Source: Lachnospiraceae bacterium (GTDB lineage: Bacteria > Bacillota > Clostridia > Lachnospirales > Lachnospiraceae). Taken from it: a stretch of 64,000 bases of DNA. Where the stretch lies: positions 83,578-147,577 of the forward strand of contig JAKSRR010000002.1 in NCBI GenBank assembly GCA_024403455.1, read 5' to 3'. A program made the translations under genes and the position numbers. Shown here one piece after another: positions 35,294 through 43,692 of this stretch. Position 1 is the stretch's first letter. Each line of letters starts with the position of its first letter. The notes beneath the pieces were generated by a model. The model was not told the origin of the DNA. It saw only the letters and a program-made list of their open reading frames with translations, and did not search any database.

Positions 35294-36832
35294 TCAGTCT
35301 GACAACCTAACATATATTGTATCATCGATAAATTGTATGGATGATTCCTTAGGGAAACAATCCATACAGTTTATTTTTTCCGCAAGTTCTGGATTGTCGC
35401 TGGCCAATGTTTCAATGTCTTCTATCATGTTTATATCCATATTAACACCCATAATGTTCCTGCAATAATTATATAAAGTGCCACTATACGTTATAGAACT
35501 TGCAGTCATACCAACTCCTCTATAATATGGTGTGCCATATAGCGAGTCTGTATCGCAGAGACTTCCAATAAGGACAACTGGAGTTTCGCCTTCTTCATAT
35601 TCATTGCACATCTCTACTCTTGTAACAATTCTATTAAGGAATGCATAAGCCTGTTGGTCATCCAGTGCCTTCTTGTTATAAACCTGATTAGAATATATTA
35701 CATTTGAATAAATAAAGAATATCATTAACACAACAAAGCTCTTAAAAATATATTTTGAATATTTGATTTTTGCATTGTCCAAAATAACAGAAACAAAAAT
35801 GAATGGGATTATAAAGGCATACATCATTAATTCATGTTCCACACCTGAAGTTAGAAATGCACAAAAATTCAATCCAAATGGAAATAGTATCACTATTAAT
35901 GTTTGCAGAAAATTATTAACTGTGAGTTTCTTTTGAGATACTATTCTCGAGATGAAAATGATAAATGCTAGTATGTATGGAACAATTGCTGCGCATATTA
36001 GTAGTGCTCTTATAATTAATTCAAATATAGAGCTACCACACTTATATACATAAGGTTTAAAAATCCAAACAGCATAATTCTTATATGTTAAGAAGAGATT
36101 GGAAATAATGCTTTGTATACCAAGCGAACCTACCTGATCTACACCATTGGTTGAGTCTGCAGCATCCATTCCTGTACATGCAAGTAACAGTTTCCATATA
36201 ACAAAGTATAAAACTGCAGAAATTATTAATAATACTACTCTTTTAATGATATAGATCATCTGCTTTTTTAAATCTTCACAACCTGATAACTCTGTATAGC
36301 AGCTAACCATAATCATTCCTATAGCGACACTAAAATATGCAGGGTATAGTGACAATGAAAATACAAGGCATACAAGCGAAACTATGTATTTTTTCTGCTT
36401 TAACAAATAAGCACCACTAACAGCCATTAATAATGCAAGACCATATATATCAAGCCATGAAATATAAGACGCGGAAGAGAGTGTGACTGTAATGTTACAT
36501 GACATTACTCCAGAGATTACTACAATAAGATAATTATTTTTTATATCGAAATAATTAATTATTAGGCATACAGATACAACAAGATATATTAAAAAAAGCC
36601 ACATTAACAAAGAAGGTGAGCTGACTGTTCCTCTTATAAATGGAATCAATTTCACGCCATATCTTCCTAAAGATACCTGCCAATTCATATCTCCGGTAAT
36701 ATCAAGAACACTCAATGAATCATGCGAGTACATTAGATTAAACATTCGATATGCATGTGAAAGCAAAAAGAAAATAACAGTACTAAGCACTGTTACAATA
36801 TTTCTTTTTGATAATAAAGTCCGATTGCTCAT
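35294..36832 (-). CDS. GtrII-like glucosyltransferase, polytopic membrane protein
   Basis: The 512-residue protein has about eleven hydrophobic helices. SHAYRMFNLMYSHDSLSVLDI follows the first helix and WQVSLGRYGVKLIPFIRG follows shortly after. This HDSL plus GR layout matches the GtrII/Glucos_trans_II family, in which phage- and chromosome-borne enzymes glucosylate O-antigen from polyprenyl-phosphate glucose. The last 100 residues are soluble and probably extracytoplasmic. It is the rightmost clearly A/T-rich gene of the glycan cluster. The Dpm1-like enzyme at 30991-31701 is a candidate donor synthase, in place of a classical GtrB. Confidence 0.78.
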   Translation of the reverse strand: MSNRTLLSKRNIVTVLSTVIFFLLSHAYRMFNLMYSHDSLSVLDITGDMNWQVSLGRYGVKLIPFIRGTVSSPSLLMWLFLIYLVVSVCLIINYFDIKNNYLIVVISGVMSCNITVTLSSASYISWLDIYGLALLMAVSGAYLLKQKKYIVSLVCLVFSLSLYPAYFSVAIGMIMVSCYTELSGCEDLKKQMIYIIKRVVLLIISAVLYFVIWKLLLACTGMDAADSTNGVDQVGSLGIQSIISNLFLTYKNYAVWIFKPYVYKCGSSIFELIIRALLICAAIVPYILAFIIFISRIVSQKKLTVNNFLQTLIVILFPFGLNFCAFLTSGVEHELMMYAFIIPFIFVSVILDNAKIKYSKYIFKSFVVLMIFFIYSNVIYSNQVYNKKALDDQQAYAFLNRIVTRVEMCNEYEEGETPVVLIGSLCDTDSLYGTPYYRGVGMTASSITYSGTLYNYCRNIMGVNMDINMIEDIETLASDNPELAEKINCMDCFPKESSIQFIDDTIYVRLSD

Positions 36833-36885
36833 CTATAATAGTCTCCTGATTTCTATTGAGCTGACGTAATTGATTATCATCAATT

Positions 36886-38478
36886 TTAACATGGATAATC
36901 CTTTATCTTTTCCTTCTTCTCTACCTCGTGATACTCTTTTTCTGTATTCACACTCCAGATATTTGACTTATCTTTGATACCATTTTCGATGTTCTTCGCC
37001 GCTTCAAAGGAGGTACACATGGAATGATCTATATTATTATACCTGTGCTGACCATTTCTTCCCACACAGTAAAGATTCTCAATGCTCGAAAGATACTCCA
37101 CAAGTTCATCCATATGGTCATAGGTATCAAAGTAAGCAGGGTATGCCTTCTTCACTTTTTCCATATGACTATCCAGAACATCCTCCGTCTTCTCGATGAG
37201 TCCGATTTTTACCATTTCCTCTATCGCAAGTTTAGAAAACTCCTCTTCTGTCTGGTTCCAGAACTCGTCACCTTCATTACAAAAATACTCAAGGCCAATC
37301 CAGACGGTATTCTCCAAGTCCTTTACTAGATAAGGAGACCAGTTATTATATAGTTGGAAACGCCCCATCTTGACGCGTCTGTCCTGCACATACACCCAAC
37401 AGTCTGGTGCGATATCGCCCACTGTCTTCATGTCGGTTTCATTTTTTAATTTAATCTTAGAAACCAAAACTCCTAGGGTCATATAGTCTCTGTAAGGTAG
37501 TCCAGCCGCAATCTTCGCCATATCTTCTGGCACATCATTCATGCCAGCCACCAGGTCCTTCACCGGCATGGAAGAAATCAGAATATCACACTCTTTTGTA
37601 TAATGCGTCCCTTCCTGCTCATATTGCACGGAATCAATCACGCAGGCTTCCGTTCCGGTCTTATGAATACCTTCTGCCCTAGCATTCATTAGGATAGTAC
37701 CGCCAAGTTCCTTCACCTTCTCCGCAGTAACTTCCCAAAGTTCCCCAGGGCCAAGCTTGGGGTATTTAAACTCCTCAATCAAAGACGTCTCGACCTTACG
37801 GTTCTTTTTCTTAAAGGCCTTTCCAAATACGTCTTTCAGTACTGCTCTAATAGAAAGTCCTTTCACTCTCTGGGCTCCCCAAGAGGCATCAATCTCAGAA
37901 GGATGTCTTCCCCAAAGATTCTCTGTATAGTACTCAAAAAACATAGAATATAATTTTCGGCCAAAACGATTAATATAAAAATTCTCCAGATTCGTCTCTG
38001 GCTTTTTCTTTATCATGGCACCGAGATAAGAAAACCCTACCTTCATGGTATTGCCGAACCCCATATTCTTTAAGGTCTTCCCTTTTAAAGAAATAGGGTA
38101 ATCATAGAATTTATCATCAAAGAAAATGCGGGAAACACGGTGTCTTACCAGCATGGCTTCATCTGTCTGCTCAGGATCCGGACCACCCGCTACAAGAGGA
38201 ATCTCACGTTCTAGCATAAGATCATCTTTAGACTTTGCTCCCTGCATTGGAAGCATCTGATCCCACCATGCATTAACTTCGGGAACCTTAGAAAAGAAGC
38301 GGTGTCCACCCATGTCCATGCGATTTCCCTTATAGTTCACCGTCTTAGAAATACCACCGATACAGTCTGACTCTTCGAGAACGGTGACATTATACTTTTC
38401 CTTGCCCCCATCTTTTAAGAGTTCATAGGCTGCCGTCAGTCCTGCAGGACCCGCCCCTATGATTACTACATTCTTCAT
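36886..38478 (-). CDS. FAD-dependent oxidoreductase of the protoporphyrinogen-oxidase/UGM-like fold
   Basis: The 530-residue flavoprotein starts [20 protein letters not shown], where GxGxxG (8-13) binds the FAD ADP moiety, and continues with [31 protein letters not shown], the second FAD-contact region shared by protoporphyrinogen oxidase-like and UDP-galactopyranose mutase-like proteins. [28 protein letters not shown] near the end is the C-terminal FAD loop. Length exceeds that of typical UGM (about 370-400), so mutase activity is not assumed. Proteins of this form recur in glycan clusters, where they may oxidise or isomerise a sugar nucleotide. Its base composition is less A/T-rich than that of genes to the left. 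Confidence 0.72.
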   Translation of the reverse strand: MKNVVIIGAGPAGLTAAYELLKDGGKEKYNVTVLEESDCIGGISKTVNYKGNRMDMGGHRFFSKVPEVNAWWDQMLPMQGAKSKDDLMLEREIPLVAGGPDPEQTDEAMLVRHRVSRIFFDDKFYDYPISLKGKTLKNMGFGNTMKVGFSYLGAMIKKKPETNLENFYINRFGRKLYSMFFEYYTENLWGRHPSEIDASWGAQRVKGLSIRAVLKDVFGKAFKKKNRKVETSLIEEFKYPKLGPGELWEVTAEKVKELGGTILMNARAEGIHKTGTEACVIDSVQYEQEGTHYTKECDILISSMPVKDLVAGMNDVPEDMAKIAAGLPYRDYMTLGVLVSKIKLKNETDMKTVGDIAPDCWVYVQDRRVKMGRFQLYNNWSPYLVKDLENTVWIGLEYFCNEGDEFWNQTEEEFSKLAIEEMVKIGLIEKTEDVLDSHMEKVKKAYPAYFDTYDHMDELVEYLSSIENLYCVGRNGQHRYNNIDHSMCTSFEAAKNIENGIKDKSNIWSVNTEKEYHEVEKKEKIKDYPC

Positions 38479-38539
38479 GCGTATTCCTTCCTGTATCTCT
38501 GTATCCTAAAGAACTATTATCTTTTCCACCTTGTAGCAC

Positions 38540-39127
38540 TTACTCACAGAGTTTCCGAATCACTCTGCCAGGGTTTCCAACAATCACACTGCCAGGTTCA
38601 AACTTACCACTTACCACAGCACCAGCACCAACTACACATCCATCTCCAAGAACTGTCCCCTTTAAAATAATGGCATTACACCCAATAAAGCAGTTCTTTC
38701 CAATATGGATTGCTTTCGTACCAATCCACTCGGCCATCTCACCGCTTTCTGGTGCCTTTCCGTTAAGAAGGGCATTTCTCTTTTCTACTTCCACGGGATG
38801 AAAGTCATTGTCTAAAATCTTTACATTTCCACCGATGCAGGTATTATCCCCGATGGTAATCTCTTTTCTGGCATAAATCGTTGCGCCAGAAATCCCTACG
38901 TTATCCCCGATAACAATCTTCGCTCCCGGCGTTCTGGTCACAATGATGGTTTTAGAATACAGTCCCACCAGATTGGACAGAAAACTACTCTTAATCGTGC
39001 AGTTTTTTCCGAGTTTCAGTACAGCACCTTTCTTATTAAAGATAAAAGGGGCACCCTTTAACAAGAGCCCCTTTCCATACTGTACCTTTGTCATTTTAAG
39101 TGCTAACTTATACCAATTGCTGGACAT
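38540..39127 (-). CDS. Hexapeptide-repeat acyltransferase
   Basis: The 195-residue protein has left-handed beta-helix repeats of the [LIV]-G-x4 type: VIGDNVGISGATIYARKEITIGDNTCIGGNVKI and IHIGKNCFIGCNAIILKGTVLGDGCVVGAGAVV. DNDFHPVE between them supplies the catalytic-type His of maltose/galactoside O-acetyltransferases. GNPGRVIRKL at the end is the usual terminal motif. It acts as a cytoplasmic trimer and probably O- or N-acetylates a sugar using acetyl-CoA. ATG 39127 is preceded by AGGGAAGAAT. The toxin-antitoxin locus separates it from the upstream polymerase gene. Confidence 0.87.
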   Translation of the reverse strand: MSSNWYKLALKMTKVQYGKGLLLKGAPFIFNKKGAVLKLGKNCTIKSSFLSNLVGLYSKTIIVTRTPGAKIVIGDNVGISGATIYARKEITIGDNTCIGGNVKILDNDFHPVEVEKRNALLNGKAPESGEMAEWIGTKAIHIGKNCFIGCNAIILKGTVLGDGCVVGAGAVVSGKFEPGSVIVGNPGRVIRKLCE

Positions 39128-39138
39128 ATTCTTCCCTG

Positions 39139-39167
39139 TTGATTTTCGAACATTTGTTTGCTACAAT
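39139..39167 (+). promoter_or_regulatory. Sigma-A-type promoter for the small toxin mRNA
   Basis: TTGATT (39139-39144) and TACAAT (39162-39167) are separated by exactly 17 bp on the plus strand. Transcription would begin near 39174, at the first base of the left inverted-repeat arm AGGTGCTACC and about 100 nt before the peptide start. It points against the surrounding glycan operon. The two boxes fit the consensus at 4/6 and 5/6 positions. Confidence 0.6.
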
Positions 39168-39273
39168 ACCAATAGGTGCTACCTCTATCGGTGCGGTTGC
39201 CTTCTTCCAGGAGTTGAAAGCCTGGCTCAGATAGAAATCCCTCGGGAAATCTGTGACAAAGGAGGTGATGTCT

Positions 39274-39372
39274 ATGCTTACTATTAGTGATCTGATTACT
39301 GTAATTAGCCTTTGTGCTACTTGCTTTGGTCTGGGTTATACGATAGGTTATAACGCTAAGACAAAAAAATAA
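39274..39372 (+). CDS. Small hydrophobic peptide, putative type I toxin
   Basis: The 32-residue peptide has one hydrophobic helix (about residues 7-25, LITVISLCATCFGLGYTIG) and a basic tail ending KTKK, the layout of membrane-acting type I toxins such as Fst or TxpA. ATG 39274 lies eight bases after a perfect AGGAGG (39260-39265). An in-frame ATG at 39268 is too close to that site. It is on the plus strand, opposite to all its neighbours, with its own promoter and a facing antisense promoter and terminator. Toxicity is inferred from form and context. It is not a fragment of a larger gene, as stops close the frame and the ribosome site is optimal. Confidence 0.75.
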   Translation: MLTISDLITVISLCATCFGLGYTIGYNAKTKK

Positions 39373-39441
39373 CCGCCTAGCCCTGACAAGTTAGCGGTTA
39401 TCCGTGAAATAAATCAGGCAACCGTTACCGGTAGCACCTTT
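39362..39441 (-). ncRNA. Antisense antitoxin RNA candidate (about 80 nt)
   Basis: A perfect consensus promoter on the minus strand should start an RNA near 39441. It begins with AAGGTGCTACC, crosses the right inverted-repeat arm, and ends at an intrinsic terminator whose T-run falls at 39363-39369. It is fully antisense to the 3' end of the toxin reading frame and its 3' untranslated region. Its 5' end copies that of the toxin mRNA, so it could compete for the same pairing site. Ends are predicted, not mapped. Confidence 0.7.
39363..39401 (-). terminator. Intrinsic terminator of the antitoxin RNA
   Basis: On the minus strand ATAACCGC (39401-39394) pairs perfectly with GCGGTTAT (39376-39369) across a 17-nt loop, and seven Ts follow (39369-39363). 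On the plus strand no T-run follows the hairpin, so it should stop only minus-strand transcripts. As it also faces the glycan operon, it may reduce read-through from the polymerase gene into the genes downstream. Confidence 0.8.
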
Positions 39442-39447
39442 GCTAAT

Positions 39448-39476
39448 ATTATAGCTTTTACCCCCGCTTTTGTCAA
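39448..39476 (-). promoter_or_regulatory. Perfect consensus sigma-A promoter for the antitoxin RNA
   Basis: On the minus strand TTGACA (39476-39471), a 17-bp spacer and TATAAT (39453-39448) form an exact consensus promoter. The -35 box overlaps the stop region of the polymerase gene at 39473. The strength expected of such a promoter fits an antitoxin RNA made in excess of its toxin mRNA. Confidence 0.82.
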
Positions 39477-40606
39477 TCTAAGGAGCCCTCCGTCTCCCTC
39501 TTCCCTGCGCTCACCACCATGCCGCCAAACATCATCACAAACCAGCTGCACTGGGTAAATTCCATGCAGTTATTGAGGATGCTGCTGCCCAGGAAAAGGA
39601 TTGCAAGCAACGCCAAAATGTAATAGGTTTTCCTATCCTCGATGGTAAATAAACGACGTAGCAAATCTATAGCATAAATGACTGCTACCAAACAACCGAT
39701 CACGCCAATGGATGACAGCGCTTTGATATACTGATTCGCAAAACTACCTGCCAAGCTGATACCAAAGAGCTTCTCTGCCGGCTGGGAAACCCGGATGCCT
39801 AACCACGCTTCCTGCCAGGATTCATAACGACTTGCCAACTGCTCGTAGGAAACCCATCCGTCCCCAAAGAGATTGGAGATGAAATTCTGCTTCCCAGTAA
39901 ATACAGGGAGAAGTAGCATCACAATAATAGCCATGAGGCCCGCCAGAGCTGTCACAAGAATGGCATTTGACACCTTTCTTGGAACCCCCAGCTTCTCTAG
40001 GCAATAAATCACAAGCAATATATAGATGGCAATAAATAACGCCTTTTGTACTCCTGCATCAGAGCAGAGCACCAATACCGGAATGGTAAAAAAGATGGTA
40101 ATGATTTTCACCAGACTGTTTCGACCATACATACCGATAAAAATTAGTGCAATCAGGAGGCCAAACACTAAGTCCGTATCATTGTAGTAGAAATCCCCTC
40201 CAGCATTCGTGATGCCAAAGAAGTTCGTCTTCGTAGTAATCGCTAACACAATTCTATGAATCAGATTGGCATATACAATGACATATCCCGATGCTACCAG
40301 CGCACCACTACACTCCTGCAGTCTTTCATAGTACATTCTTCCCACAAAATACATTAGAAAAGCAGAAAGTACCTTTACATAAATTCCATAGTTGCTGCCA
40401 GCATCTTTGATAAAACTAGCAGTCAGAATGCCAGCCATGACAAGAATTGCCACATCTGCAACCTGCACATGGTGCCTCACCTGGGGCCGTACTAATAGCA
40501 CCTGATAAGCTAACGCCACCACCGCCATCACCACCATGGCATAATCTAGGAAATGGAACTGGTACAGCATATCTGTAATTTGTTTTAAAAAAAGAAATAC
40601 TGTCAT
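39473..40606 (-). CDS. Wzy/O-antigen polymerase-like membrane protein
   Basis: The 377-residue protein has about eleven hydrophobic helices and one larger loop near residues 230-290 (GKQNFISNLFGDGWVSYEQLASRYESWQEAWLGI), with ASRYESWQEAW containing the R-x-x-x-W/E pattern often seen in the catalytic loop of O-antigen polymerases and ligases. It lies three bases downstream of a GT26-GT4 fusion and is the only such polymerase candidate in the window, so it may link repeat units outside the membrane. Polymerases diverge greatly, so the assignment rests on topology and the loop. The 3' end overlaps the antitoxin promoter. Confidence 0.65.
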   Translation of the reverse strand: MTVFLFLKQITDMLYQFHFLDYAMVVMAVVALAYQVLLVRPQVRHHVQVADVAILVMAGILTASFIKDAGSNYGIYVKVLSAFLMYFVGRMYYERLQECSGALVASGYVIVYANLIHRIVLAITTKTNFFGITNAGGDFYYNDTDLVFGLLIALIFIGMYGRNSLVKIITIFFTIPVLVLCSDAGVQKALFIAIYILLVIYCLEKLGVPRKVSNAILVTALAGLMAIIVMLLLPVFTGKQNFISNLFGDGWVSYEQLASRYESWQEAWLGIRVSQPAEKLFGISLAGSFANQYIKALSSIGVIGCLVAVIYAIDLLRRLFTIEDRKTYYILALLAILFLGSSILNNCMEFTQCSWFVMMFGGMVVSAGKRETEGSLD

Positions 40607-40609
40607 GCC

Positions 40610-42628
40610 TTAGCTCTTCAAAATTTCATCCCTATACTTCCGAATAGAGATATCCTTGGTTAATTTCTCCTCCAGGAATCTGCGGCCATCCATGCCCATC
40701 TGGGGAAGAGATGCATCCTGCTTTCGACTGATAAACTCCTTCATGAGAGCTTTGATTGCCTTATAATCCCCGGGATCCACGCACTTACCACAGCCAGATT
40801 CCTCAATAATCATTCTGGCTTCGCTATCCTTTTCCAGAATACCAAGCACCGGCTTTCCTGCTGCCATGCAGCCATATAGCTTACTGGGTACGGAAACGCC
40901 CTTAATGCCCTTGGCATTCACTACCAGATGTACATCTGCCACATTTAAGCTATAGGAAAGGGCACTCTTTTTCTGATAAGGCGCAAACTTCACATTATGA
41001 AGTCCATGCTCCGCCACATATTTCTTAAGATGCTCCAGAAGGGAACCTTCGCCCGCAAAGAAGAATGCAATAGAATCATCCTTCTTAAATACTTCCATGA
41101 CACGAATCAGATTTGCCAAATCATAATAAAGACCAATATTCCCTGAATACATAATGACAAATTTGTCTGTCAGACCATATTTTGCCTTTAACTTCTGCAC
41201 AATCTTATTATCTTTCGGTAATGGTGTGATTTCCTTCTCGTCAATCCAGTTATTAATACAAGTATAGTTCGGAAGTCCCCTGCGACCGGCAAAACGCTTC
41301 TCTAAGGTATCCACCATATCACGTCCCACCACAATAACCTTATCTGCCTTCCGGCAGCTGTGGCGGTCTAGCTTCATAGCCATATTTAGCAGAAACTTAC
41401 TCTTTGAATAATGAATTGCTTCAATCTGTTCCGGATTGAAATCCTGAATGTTGTAAATAAATTTTGCCTTCTTAATCTTCTTTCCAATGACACCTAAAAG
41501 ACCGCCCAGAACCGGGGGCTGGGAAATGGAATAAACATAATCCTGCGGCCCCGTCTTAAAGGTTGCCGCAATGGCAGAAAAGAAATACTGGGCAATGTTA
41601 TAGATACGACTAGGCTTAAAGTTCTTCCGAAACTCCGGCACGCGAAGGCGAAGCACTGTAATGCCATTGATATTTTCATAATAATATTTATGGGTTCTAT
41701 ACTTTCTGGCAATCTTTCCCGTATAGGAAGGTACCGTACAAATCACCGTGATGTTAAAGGAATCCTTAAGTCCTTCTGCTAAATCCGTCAAAATCTGTCC
41801 CGTGGATGCCACATCAGGATAATAATAATGTGCATAAATTAGTAGATTCTTCTTACTTACATCATTTTCTAATGCAGCTCTTCTTCTACCGGAACCCTTT
41901 AATAAGGTGGTCACAAACTTGAAGTTGGTCTTCATATATCTGCGCCAAAGTCTGGAAGGATCCTGGAACAATCTGTAAAGCCACTCTAAATAATGGGTCT
42001 GCATCCACATAGGTGCACGCTTCGCAATACCCGCGTGGAAGTCAAAACCCGCACCTACACCTACCATAAGGGCATTGATTTTTCCCTTATGGGCATACAT
42101 CCATTCTTCCTGTTTTGGCGCACCAAGACCGACCCATACAACAGACGCCCCGGAGTTATTTATTTCTGCAATCGCTGCGGTATCCTCTTCCTCGGAAAGT
42201 GGCCTAAAGGGCGGCGATACCATACCAGCAATCTTCAGCCCCGGGTATTTCTTCTGCAGACATTCCTTCAGACTTGCAATAGTGGACTCCGTGCTTCCAT
42301 AGAAATAATGGGTAATCTCTGTATTTTCTGTAGCCTTCCAAAGCTCTGTCATGAAGTCTGGACCTGCACAACGTCTCGCTTCCTTGTATCCCCTTACTCT
42401 CTGTACATAGGAAAGCGGACTTCCATCCGGAAGTGCCATAAACGCGCTGTTCTGCACGTAACGATAGGACTTATTTTCATAACTCATCACCGTGGTATGC
42501 ACATTAGAAAAACACAGGTACTCACCCTTCAGTTCTTCCAACTGACTAAGGACGGTATGTACCAGTTCCTGCATATTAGTGACGGATATGTTCACGCCTA
42601 AAATATTGGTTGTGTGGGGTTTAAACAT
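40610..42628 (-). CDS. Bifunctional WecG/TagA-type (GT26) and GT4 glycosyltransferase fusion
   Basis: Two transferase domains lie in one 672-residue chain. Residues 5-240 are GT26: NVHTTVMSY (near Thr45), LPDGSPLSYVQR with Asp68, and VVWVGLGAPKQEEWM near 162-176, as in TagA and WecG, which add ManNAc or ManNAcA to a lipid-linked sugar. Residues 258-672 are GT4, with PDVASTGQILTDLAEGL, YNIQDFNPEQIEA, IMYSGNIGLYYDLANLI and a C-terminal KLYGCMAAGKPVLGI donor region. ATG 42628 follows AGAGGAAAG. An upstream in-frame ATG at 42664 lacks a good ribosome site. A fusion of early-step enzymes suggests channelling of the lipid-linked di- to trisaccharide. Confidence 0.85.
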   Translation of the reverse strand: MFKPHTTNILGVNISVTNMQELVHTVLSQLEELKGEYLCFSNVHTTVMSYENKSYRYVQNSAFMALPDGSPLSYVQRVRGYKEARRCAGPDFMTELWKATENTEITHYFYGSTESTIASLKECLQKKYPGLKIAGMVSPPFRPLSEEEDTAAIAEINNSGASVVWVGLGAPKQEEWMYAHKGKINALMVGVGAGFDFHAGIAKRAPMWMQTHYLEWLYRLFQDPSRLWRRYMKTNFKFVTTLLKGSGRRRAALENDVSKKNLLIYAHYYYPDVASTGQILTDLAEGLKDSFNITVICTVPSYTGKIARKYRTHKYYYENINGITVLRLRVPEFRKNFKPSRIYNIAQYFFSAIAATFKTGPQDYVYSISQPPVLGGLLGVIGKKIKKAKFIYNIQDFNPEQIEAIHYSKSKFLLNMAMKLDRHSCRKADKVIVVGRDMVDTLEKRFAGRRGLPNYTCINNWIDEKEITPLPKDNKIVQKLKAKYGLTDKFVIMYSGNIGLYYDLANLIRVMEVFKKDDSIAFFFAGEGSLLEHLKKYVAEHGLHNVKFAPYQKKSALSYSLNVADVHLVVNAKGIKGVSVPSKLYGCMAAGKPVLGILEKDSEARMIIEESGCGKCVDPGDYKAIKALMKEFISRKQDASLPQMGMDGRRFLEEKLTKDISIRKYRDEILKS

Positions 42629-42712
42629 GCTGCTTCTTTCCTCTATGGGGCTTCTCAAACCCATGACTATTCTTCATCACACTGCGGGGTTTCCCCCTGT
42701 TTCTTTACTTTT

Positions 42713-43633
42713 CTATCCCTTCGTCATCTGTCCGATAATGAATTCTGCTGCCGTATCCATGGCCTCTTCTGCCGTTTTAAATGGACTCATTTGGAAAACA
42801 TGCCACATGCCAGGGAAAATATCCAGTCGGCACTGCACACCTTCTTCTTTTAATTTATTCCTAAGGCGGACTGCATCATCCAGTAAAATCTCATTATCCC
42901 CTACCTGAATATACACAGGTGGGAAATTTTTATAATCTGCATAAAGAGGGGAAAGGAAAGGATCTTTCAAATCCTGTCCTTCCGGCACATAGACCTTTGT
43001 AATCTTATCGATATATTCTGCATCCAAAACGGGGTCCACATCCTTACGAGTCTCATAGGACTCTCCGGAAGCTGTCATATCCGTCCAGGGGCTCATAAGG
43101 AACAGCGCCTTAGGGAGCATACGTTTTTCTTTCTTCAGTTTCAGACACAGGGTAAGGGCCAGATTTCCTCCCGCGGAGTCTCCTGTCACAATAACATCCT
43201 TTGCACCGAAGCCAAGAAGCATCAGATGATTCCAGGCTTTCATGGCATCCTCCAGAGCCGCCGGGTAAGGATATTCCGGAGCCAATCGGTAATCAAATGC
43301 AAGGACACGCATATTCGTATTCTGTGCCAGCTTGGTCGTAATGGATCTTGCATAAATGGTAGAACCTGTGGAGTATCCGCCGCCATGGCAGTGCAAAATC
43401 ACCTGCCTCTTATTATGGGCACGATTCACCATCGTCCATTCCCCATGAACGCCCTGTAAATCCACATCCCCAAAGGCATAGTCCTTGCTATGATTTAATA
43501 GTCCTCCCAGTCGATCCTGGCTGGAGCGCTGTTTTTCGATATCATCCGATTCCCATAGTCCATGGGCCTTCTTTAAAAGGTGCATTAAATTCTGATTTTT
43601 AAGGACCGTATTTGGTTCCACTTTATTACTCAT
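42713..43633 (-). CDS. Alpha/beta hydrolase of the HSL (GDXG) esterase family
   Basis: From ATG 43633, with GAGGGAGATGAA upstream, the protein has 306 residues. LHCHGGGYSTGS carries the HGGG oxyanion-hole motif, VTGDSAGGNLAL the nucleophile Ser in GDSAGG, DPFLSPLYAD the acid region, and FPGMWHVFQM the catalytic His. This matches hormone-sensitive-lipase-type carboxylesterases with no signal peptide. It is last in a three-gene group with a zinc-ribbon membrane protein and a condensation-domain-like acyltransferase, so it may cleave or edit an acyl ester made by that group. Confidence 0.86.
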   Translation of the reverse strand: MSNKVEPNTVLKNQNLMHLLKKAHGLWESDDIEKQRSSQDRLGGLLNHSKDYAFGDVDLQGVHGEWTMVNRAHNKRQVILHCHGGGYSTGSTIYARSITTKLAQNTNMRVLAFDYRLAPEYPYPAALEDAMKAWNHLMLLGFGAKDVIVTGDSAGGNLALTLCLKLKKEKRMLPKALFLMSPWTDMTASGESYETRKDVDPVLDAEYIDKITKVYVPEGQDLKDPFLSPLYADYKNFPPVYIQVGDNEILLDDAVRLRNKLKEEGVQCRLDIFPGMWHVFQMSPFKTAEEAMDTAAEFIIGQMTKG

Positions 43634-43692
43634 TTCATCTCCCTCAATAGAACAAGTAACTACTTCACTTACATAATACAAAAGTCAAAAGC

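Larger units (their letters stand above)
39174..39439. repeat. Inverted repeats flanking the small toxin gene
   Basis: AGGTGCTACC (39174-39183) and CGGTTGCC (39194-39201) upstream are perfectly matched, in inverted order, by GGCAACCG (39417-39424) and GGTAGCACCT (39430-39439) downstream, giving 18 pairs with an internal loop. A toxin mRNA that runs through both arms can fold its 5' end onto its 3' end, as in known type I toxin mRNAs. Because the arms are inverted, the antisense RNA begins with the same 5' sequence as the toxin mRNA. Confidence 0.75.

Noticed and set aside
36886-38478. UDP-galactopyranose mutase
   Set aside because: FAD motifs agree with the broad fold, but the protein is about 130 residues too long and substrate motifs were not recognised.
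41993-42601. Long plus-strand frame of about 200 codons opposite the GT26-GT4 gene
   Set aside because: Antisense shadow of a well-supported gene, with no motifs and biased, repetitive composition.
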